Assembly: GCA_965644295.1 (NCBI GenBank)
Contig: CBFFRP010000433.1
Location: 124,001 to 188,000, forward strand
Direction of reading: 5' to 3'
Source: Paraphysomonas bandaiensis
Taxonomy: Eukaryota > Chrysophyceae
Length of the DNA: 64,000 nt
In this document: one piece after another, positions 57,805 to 64,000 of the stretch
Numbering within the stretch: position 1 is the first letter of the stretch
Layout of the letters: each line of letters starts with the position of its first letter
Notes under the pieces: model-generated
The model's database searches: none
What the model was told of the DNA's origin: nothing
The model's input: the letters and a program-made list of their open reading frames with translations, nothing else
Program-made: the position numbers and the translations under genes

Positions 57805-58957
57805 ATGATATTTCAGTATTGGTTTGGAGCTATAGTGCTATGTGTCTGTATATTGCGATGTGAGTCACTTCGAACGCACTATTATGAATATGAGAATGGA
57901 GTGTTCATTAAGAAGACTGTAACTGAGGCTCCAAATACTGAAGACAGCCCGAAAGAGTCCAAGGCTTTGAGAAGGGAATTCACATCACAAGTGGGACAGG
58001 ACAGACTTGTATACAACACACTCGATAAGAAGAAGGGCGGCTATTTTGTCGATTTGGCAGCTAATCACTTCGTATTATTATCTAACACATTCTCGTTGGA
58101 GCAACACCACTCCTGGTCTGGTATTTGCATTGAGCCGAACCCTATGTATTTGTATGGGTTAGTTACTCGAAGGACGTGTAATGTATTAGTTAATCCCATA
58201 AGTGATAAAGCAGACGAACATTTAACTTTCAGACTCAAGCGTGTGTACGGTGGGTTTGTTGGTCCCGACATGGATAATTCGGATACTAATAAGCAGGATG
58301 GGAGTGATGTGACGTTAACCACAGCAACGTTGACAGATACTTTGGACTTTTTCAATGCACCGCACGTCATTGATTATTTATCTCTCGATGTTGAAGGGGC
58401 AGAGTACTTGGTAAGTAATTGTGGTGTAGGTGTGGTATTGGGTCATGTGTAGCTGTGTAATGGCGGGAATAGTAATGAGTGTGGTATCCCTTTTGTGTTT
58501 CATACTATTCTATTCGTTTTATTTTTCTATATAATTTTTTGTAAACAACTGTAACACGTTCTTTGTTTAGGCCATGAAGAATTTCAGTTTTTCAAAGTAT
58601 ACTTTCCTTCTTGTTACTGTGGAAAGACCAACAGAAGAACTTCATAAGTTACTCTCACAAAATGGCTATTGGTTTGTACATATTTTATCAAATTGGGGTG
58701 AAGTTTTATATATTCATAAGAGCTTCAATAAATTGCATCCGTATATGCTTAGACATGTTGGTAGTGGTCACCAGCGAATTACTAAGTGGAGGAGGGAAGA
58801 TCATGATTATCTGCTCACACCGAACTATTGGAACCAGAGAGATGTAATTCAAAAAGAACGTTACAGACTAGCTGCAAATAGTGTAAACTCGTTTTGGAGG
58901 CACGGACGATCGAGAATGAGGGTTTCTCAAACAGCTATGCATGACAAATATCATTGA
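57805..58957 (+). CDS. FkbM-family methyltransferase, secreted, paralog 1
   Basis: Exons 57805..58410 and 58571..58957 (160-bp intron) give 330 residues. An earlier in-frame GTG is not used. Residues 1-20 are a signal peptide or anchor. The methyltransferase domain shows QDRLVYNTLDKKKGGYFVDLAANHFVLLSNTFSLE (SAM-binding loop), GICIEPNP, and YLSLDVEGAEYLAMKNF at the splice site. FkbM proteins (Methyltransf_21) O-methylate small molecules or sugars; secretory-pathway versions probably act on glycans. Exon 1 is almost identical to paralog 2 at 62.7 kb, but exon 2 is strongly diverged. Confidence 0.88.
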
Positions 58958-61900
58958 ACTTAGTTTTAAATCATTTTTTTTGTGTCTGTTGATTTCTACT
59001 TATTAAGTGTACGTCGAAAATATGGTTTGAGCCATGTCATATTGCACCTAGTTAGAAGTCAAGTTACGTGTATGTAATTTTTTAATAATATTACCTTTGA
59101 ACAATCGATATAATAACTTGAAATTGTGCCAAAAATAATGGCCAGTAAATATACGATAATATTTCAATCAGTAATACATACCACATAGAGTATTACATTG
59201 CCTATTGTGTTACATGTCTAATATATTATAAGGCCGCATGAAGACGAACTATCATACCTCATACCATATTATTAACATATGGACAAGGCACAGGAAAGTA
59301 AAATCTAACAAATATGAAAGCAAGTTACTTATATGCCAAAACAAATATAGTATGATAAATATATTTATTCGTCGGTGACTGCCTATATTACGTAAATGAG
59401 TAAAAATAGCATTAAAATACATGTCATGCTTCGGAAGGAAACATTTCTATTAGATATTAAAATATAATATCTATCCGAGTATGACAACTTCATCGAACAG
59501 CAGTCGATGGGCAGGCAAGAAGGAGGAAATAGTCAGTGATCTTCTTCATTCTTTTAGTTCCAGGATTGGTTAACTGTTGCAGATAGCACTACATAAAATT
59601 GCGCGTGAAGGTCCTGATATTAAATGATACTTTTACCATAAACTGAAAACTTTTACCATATCACTCGTCGTGCGCCGGAGGTTTACAACCGTATTCTCTG
59701 AAGAAAGAAAAGATCGGCATATATGGTGATGAGGACGCAGACTATGATTGCCAGAAGGCGTATCCATTAATGTCTTTCATTACTCTTTGTGTAAAAGAGT
59801 TACAACTTGTAAATCATATGATGAACAAGGAAAGTATAGGCATGCGTTAAGTAAATTATTGCTCATGATATCGTGATAGAGCCACTATACATACTCTCAG
59901 GACACTATGACCAACAAGGTACTGGCCTACTTGTAGGTTGGGATACCATCCACAGCTGTATACAGCATCATCAAGAACAGCATATGCAGTAATCTTAGTT
60001 TCGAATCTTTGTTATTGATTACATTATCGTTCAATATCAGTGTATTGTTATTGTTGTTTATATATGGACACTCTTGTTAGCAATATGATGCTGTTGGTGT
60101 CCTATTTATGTCCAGTTTATGCATTTTTATATAAGGGGTTTTCGAAAAAATCCTATATATTTGAATACTGTACTGTATATGATGGCCTACAGCAGTACTG
60201 CAGTGTACACATGGGAACAACTGACGACTGAGGTACACTATGTCCTACCACACAAGTCCAGAAAAATGAATTCTGTTTTTTTGTATGGGAGTGTGTGTAG
60301 GGGGGGGGTTGAAGTGGAGATATTCTGGTGTGCAGAATTCAGCGTTTATGTACGTGATTCAGCGTTAATGTACGTCCCTCTTAGCGACCATATCGAGCGT
60401 ATGGCTGCGTAAAAGTACTTATATATATATATTCTTGTAGAGGACTCTTATTAGTACTATGTGCCTTACTGACAATATCTACCGTGTGTAATCAGATCAG
60501 TATTCCCAGTGAATAAGCGAACGTCATGAAATAACAAATATGTTCCAGTGGCCACCATAAGGCGCGATGACAACACCTAAGAACTGTTTAAGTCTCGATA
60601 TTAGGCAGTCTAATATCCCCTACCTCTCATTGGGTGGCTTCATACTCCACTACGTTTGCCACAAAGGTGTCTGGTATTACACTTACCAGGGTCAGTCAGA
60701 GCAGTGTAAATTGATTGATGATAATTAGAATTGTTGTAGTTTCATAGAGATATGCACAAACAGGTGATGGGGGAGTGCTTAATGCCTGTCAGTTGTTGTT
60801 TTTGCGATCCGAGCCAGGAAATGCATTGACTGTGGCCAAACATTACTGCCTTCGAATTGATTGGCAATCGAAGCAAGCCTTTGTAATGCTACAGTTGAGA
60901 GACGTGCTGATGCGTATGCCGAACGGCAATGTCAGTGATACCGTCAAATTATTTTTTAATGTTTGCATGTGTTGAAACGTTAAATATCGGGATGTACCAA
61001 AACCTTCATAAGATCAATTAGAAGCATATCGAGAGGACAAAACAAGAGTTATTATTGATAGTGATCCAAGTCAAGAACTATCCAGTATCAAGAATTATAG
61101 TCCAAAGCTTCATGGAATGTACAACTTGTGAAAGGTTTAAACTTGGCACAAAGGTGTACATGAATTTCTAAATGAGAAAGCAAAGAAATTAATTTCGATT
61201 AGTTTGGATATATATATTTTTAGTAAGCCAATCTTGCCTATGATTATTATTTTCGTAATTAAGTGTTTGAATCATCGCTTGGGGGTGTTGAAGTGCTGTC
61301 CGAGATAGTTTCCGGTAGTTTTAATATTTATAGATTTTGAAGTGCGTATGTATTGTGTTATATCCACACATTAAACTACAACCAACTCCATATTGGGGTA
61401 ATAATATAATAAAAGCATACCGGGGTACTGGGGGGAGGTTGTAAGGCAGTGAGATAGCATACATGGGTGCCTTGGCTAGTGGCTATACCTAGGCAGTACG
61501 GAGAATTAGGAGAGAGAAGTGCATAATATTCAATTGTTAATAAAACATATATATATATAATTTCAAGATTATGAAAGCATTATAGACATAGCATAGAGTG
61601 TACATTAATGCTTTGGTTTCCTCTGGGGGTGATATGGGGCCTGATGGGGTGGTGCATGTAAGTGCTTGTGACTGGGGTATAATGTATAATTAGTAGTTGG
61701 TGGGATAAGAGTTTCCATATGTGTCAACATGTGTATAAAACCAAAATATAGCTAAAAATGCAATGTTCATATTGTATACAATGTACTTGTCATTTTTTTC
61801 ATCATCTGGAGGTCACCTAACAGCCTCTGGTGGTTGACATATTGAGGAGAACTATATCTGTATTGGAATAGTAAATTACAAGCTTATTATTATCATTTCT

Positions 61901-62744
61901 TGGGTTATCTGCTGTCAACGTATATATACTTATGATTTATATGTTTTTACGATGTCTATGAAGGTGCACTCGGCTCAAGGGCTCACTGTGATGAATACTG
62001 GTGATATGCATATTAAGGGTGTGACGTGTGAGCGTGTGTCAATGTGTTTCAACTCTGTACATATTTTCATACTCTCACTATAGAAAAGATAAAAGTTATA
62101 CGCTCTATGAGTATAAATATATATAGACTCCGTATATTTAAGTCAACTTTTGGCCTTCTACTGCTCTTCTTCTTCATACTTACCAGATCGCCTGCTTGCT
62201 CAATAAGATGCTTAATAACGACTGGAATGACCCACTTAATGATGCCACGAATAAACCTCGTCTTATCTTTGCTTTAAAGGGTTGTGACATTGCTGTCTTA
62301 TGTCGATATTGTCTTGTATTTGTTGCTATCTTTTAATGTGTCTATCACGTCTTTTATCTCTTCCACAGATAGAGCTCCATTATTGGGGTAAACCGTATGC
62401 AATAAATTACCTTTTTTACAACTACCCTTTTCTCAATAGAATGCTGTATTTTTAGGGTAAAAATAGTAAAAATAGAAAAAATAAATTGCCGCCATCCTGT
62501 AATCTGAGGGTGTGGGGAATAGTGAGTGGTGATGATGAGTGAGAACTTTTCTCGTTTTTCTGGACTTGTCTGGTAGGACTATGCGTATGCGTGTGTATCT
62601 ACTAGTACCTACAACAGCAGCAGTGGGTGTCAGCACAGGGCAGTTGAGGTCCTCCTATATATACATATACAGATATATCCCACACACGATATTATTACTC
62701 AGACAAAGCTATTAGAGTAGTAAACAGATAGCATTGTATACATA
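58958..62744. other. Intergenic between FkbM paralogs
   Basis: About 3.8 kb with no supportable gene. Frames at 60040-60412 and 60775-60975 lack domains or splice partners. GGGG-rich and AATATATAT runs occur. AACAGCAGCAGTGG near 62612 is a weak match to the upstream motif, about 120 bp before paralog 2. No remnant FkbM copy was recognised, so the duplicated unit is not part of a longer visible array. Confidence 0.35.
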
Positions 62745-63882
62745 ATGATATTTCAGTATTGGTTTGGAGCTATAGTGTTATGTGTCTGTATATTGCGATG
62801 TGAGTCACTTCGAACGCACTATTATGAATATGAGAATGGAGTGTTCAATAAGAAGACTGTAACTGAGGCTCCAAATACTGAAGACAATCCAAAGATTAAT
62901 CACGCTATGAGAAGTAAGTTCAATTCACAGACAGGACAAGATCAGGTAGTATACAACACACTCGATAAGAAGAAGGGCGGCTATTTTGTCGATTTGGCAG
63001 CTAATCACTTCGTATTATTATCTAACACATTCTCGTTGGAGCAACATCACTCCTGGTCTGGTATTTGCATTGAGCCGAACCCTATGTATTTGTATGGGTT
63101 AGTTACTCGAAGGACGTGTAATGTATTAGTTAATCCCATAAGTGATAAAGCAGACGAACATTTAACATTCAGACTCAAGCATGTGTACGGTGGGTTTGTT
63201 GGTCCCGACATGGATAATTCGAACACTAATAAGCAGGATGGGAGTGATGTGACGTTAACCACGGCAACATTGACAGATACTTTGGACTTTTTCAATGCAC
63301 CGCACGTCATTGATTATTTATCTCTCGATGTTGAAGGGGCAGAGTACTTGGTACGTAATTGTGGTATAGGTGGTATTGAGTCATGTGTAGCTGTGTAATT
63401 GTGAGAATAGTAATGAGTGTGGTATCCATTTTGTGTTTCATACTATGATGTTCGCTATTCTATTCGTTTTATAAGTTGTATGTGTTGATTAGGCCTTAAA
63501 AACTTTCAACTTCTCGAAGTATACCTTCCTGATCATGAGCATAGAGAGGCCGACAGAAGAACTCCACAAGTTGCTCGCAAATAATGGATACTGGTTCGTT
63601 TCTAAATTATCTCCTTGGGGCGAGGTCGTTTATTTTCATGATAGTCTTCCTGATTTGGAGGTACATATGGCAAAGTATGTAAGTAGAGATGGTGATCAAC
63701 GTGCCACCGGGTGGGCCAAAGTATACCACCATTATTTACTCGTCCCCAACTTTTGGGGGGATCACGTAGAGGTAGAGAGTAGTGGCACGAAATTAGTTAT
63801 TGCCGAACGCAATGCGCATCGGTTGAACCGTTATTCCAAATTAAGGGGCTCCCATAAAAGTATGAATTCTTATACGGTATAG
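62745..63882 (+). CDS. FkbM-family methyltransferase, secreted, paralog 2
   Basis: Exons 62745..63350 and 63493..63882 (142-bp intron) give 331 residues. Exon 1 has exactly the same length as in paralog 1 and differs at 14 of 202 residues, 11 of them within residues 48-68. The start of the intron also aligns with paralog 1. Exon 2 (ALKTFNFSKYTFLIMSIERPTEELHKLL...) is recognisably homologous only in its first half and has a different C-terminus. The SAM-binding and EGAEY motifs are intact. Likely role as for paralog 1, perhaps with a different substrate. Confidence 0.88.
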
Positions 63883-64000
63883 AATTGATATCATCGTTTA
63901 GTCATGATTATGTTTGATAATTACAGTAATTGTGTTGTTAATTTCTCCACAACGCGTTTAATTTGAAAAGTGATAATATTACTAATGATAGGCAGGAGGT

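Noticed and set aside
60040-60975. Frames between the FkbM paralogs as possible genes
   Set aside because: No domain, signal peptide or phase-consistent introns. They look like chance frames.
1-64000. tRNA, rRNA and CRISPR search by eye
   Set aside because: No GGTTCGAATCC-type T-arm within a plausible cloverleaf, no rRNA block and no spaced direct-repeat array was seen. A covariance-model search would be decisive.

Overview
The window reads as nuclear DNA of a unicellular, ciliated eukaryote. It is AT-rich, with genes on both strands and many short GT-AG introns, mostly 45-60 bp and up to about 160 bp. Gene content (DUF1275/YoaK-type membrane protein, serine/proline/threonine repeat membrane protein, FkbM methyltransferases, EFCAB10-like ciliary protein, FKBP with EF-hands) would fit a stramenopile or similar protist; that placement is inference. 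I rebuilt gene models by hand, joining exons wherever donor, acceptor and codon phase agreed. Reading frames that open with GTG or TTG were trimmed to the first in-frame ATG.

Layout. 0-8 kb: a secreted Arg/Lys/Pro repeat protein running off the left edge, a ParB/sulfiredoxin-like protein, a DUF1275 membrane protein, a small unknown, and a five-exon uncharacterised protein. 9-22 kb: class B DnaJ, a hAT-type transposon remnant with an 8-bp target duplication, a 7TM protein, a tandem protease-associated (PA) domain ER protein, an Mms2-type ubiquitin E2 variant, a rhomboid protease and an ER FKBP. 22.7-24.2 kb: one hAT element nested inside another, each with a perfect 8-bp target duplication. 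24-44 kb: a mucin-like type I membrane protein, a sulfotransferase, an 11-exon tRNA dimethylallyltransferase (MOD5/TRIT1), a GH38 alpha-mannosidase, an SLC37-like sugar-phosphate transporter, mitochondrial-type serine hydroxymethyltransferase, an EFCAB10-like protein and a small 4-TM protein. 44.8-54.2 kb: a decayed retropepsin-like gene, then a 23-exon, 2,151-residue TPR-CHAT protein. 54-64 kb: repeat-rich DNA with two tandem FkbM methyltransferase paralogs.

The most interesting locus is the TPR-CHAT gene. Its CHAT (caspase/separase-like) domain is well preserved in outline, but both catalytic positions appear substituted, and the protein ends in a CaaX prenylation box (CALM). Also notable are a small inverted-repeat (MITE-like) family whose five copies all lie within about 400 bp upstream of a start codon, an ACAGCAGTA-type motif roughly 90-250 bp upstream of many starts, and a mosaic pair of FkbM genes.

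Functionally, the ER and glycan theme recurs (PA-domain protein, FKBP, mannosidase, sulfotransferase, secreted methyltransferases, mucin-like protein), but this is eukaryotic gene order and I see no operon-like logic. Divergent pairs sharing one short upstream region are the PA-domain gene with the E2 variant and MOD5 with the mannosidase; each shared region contains a copy of the MITE-like repeat.
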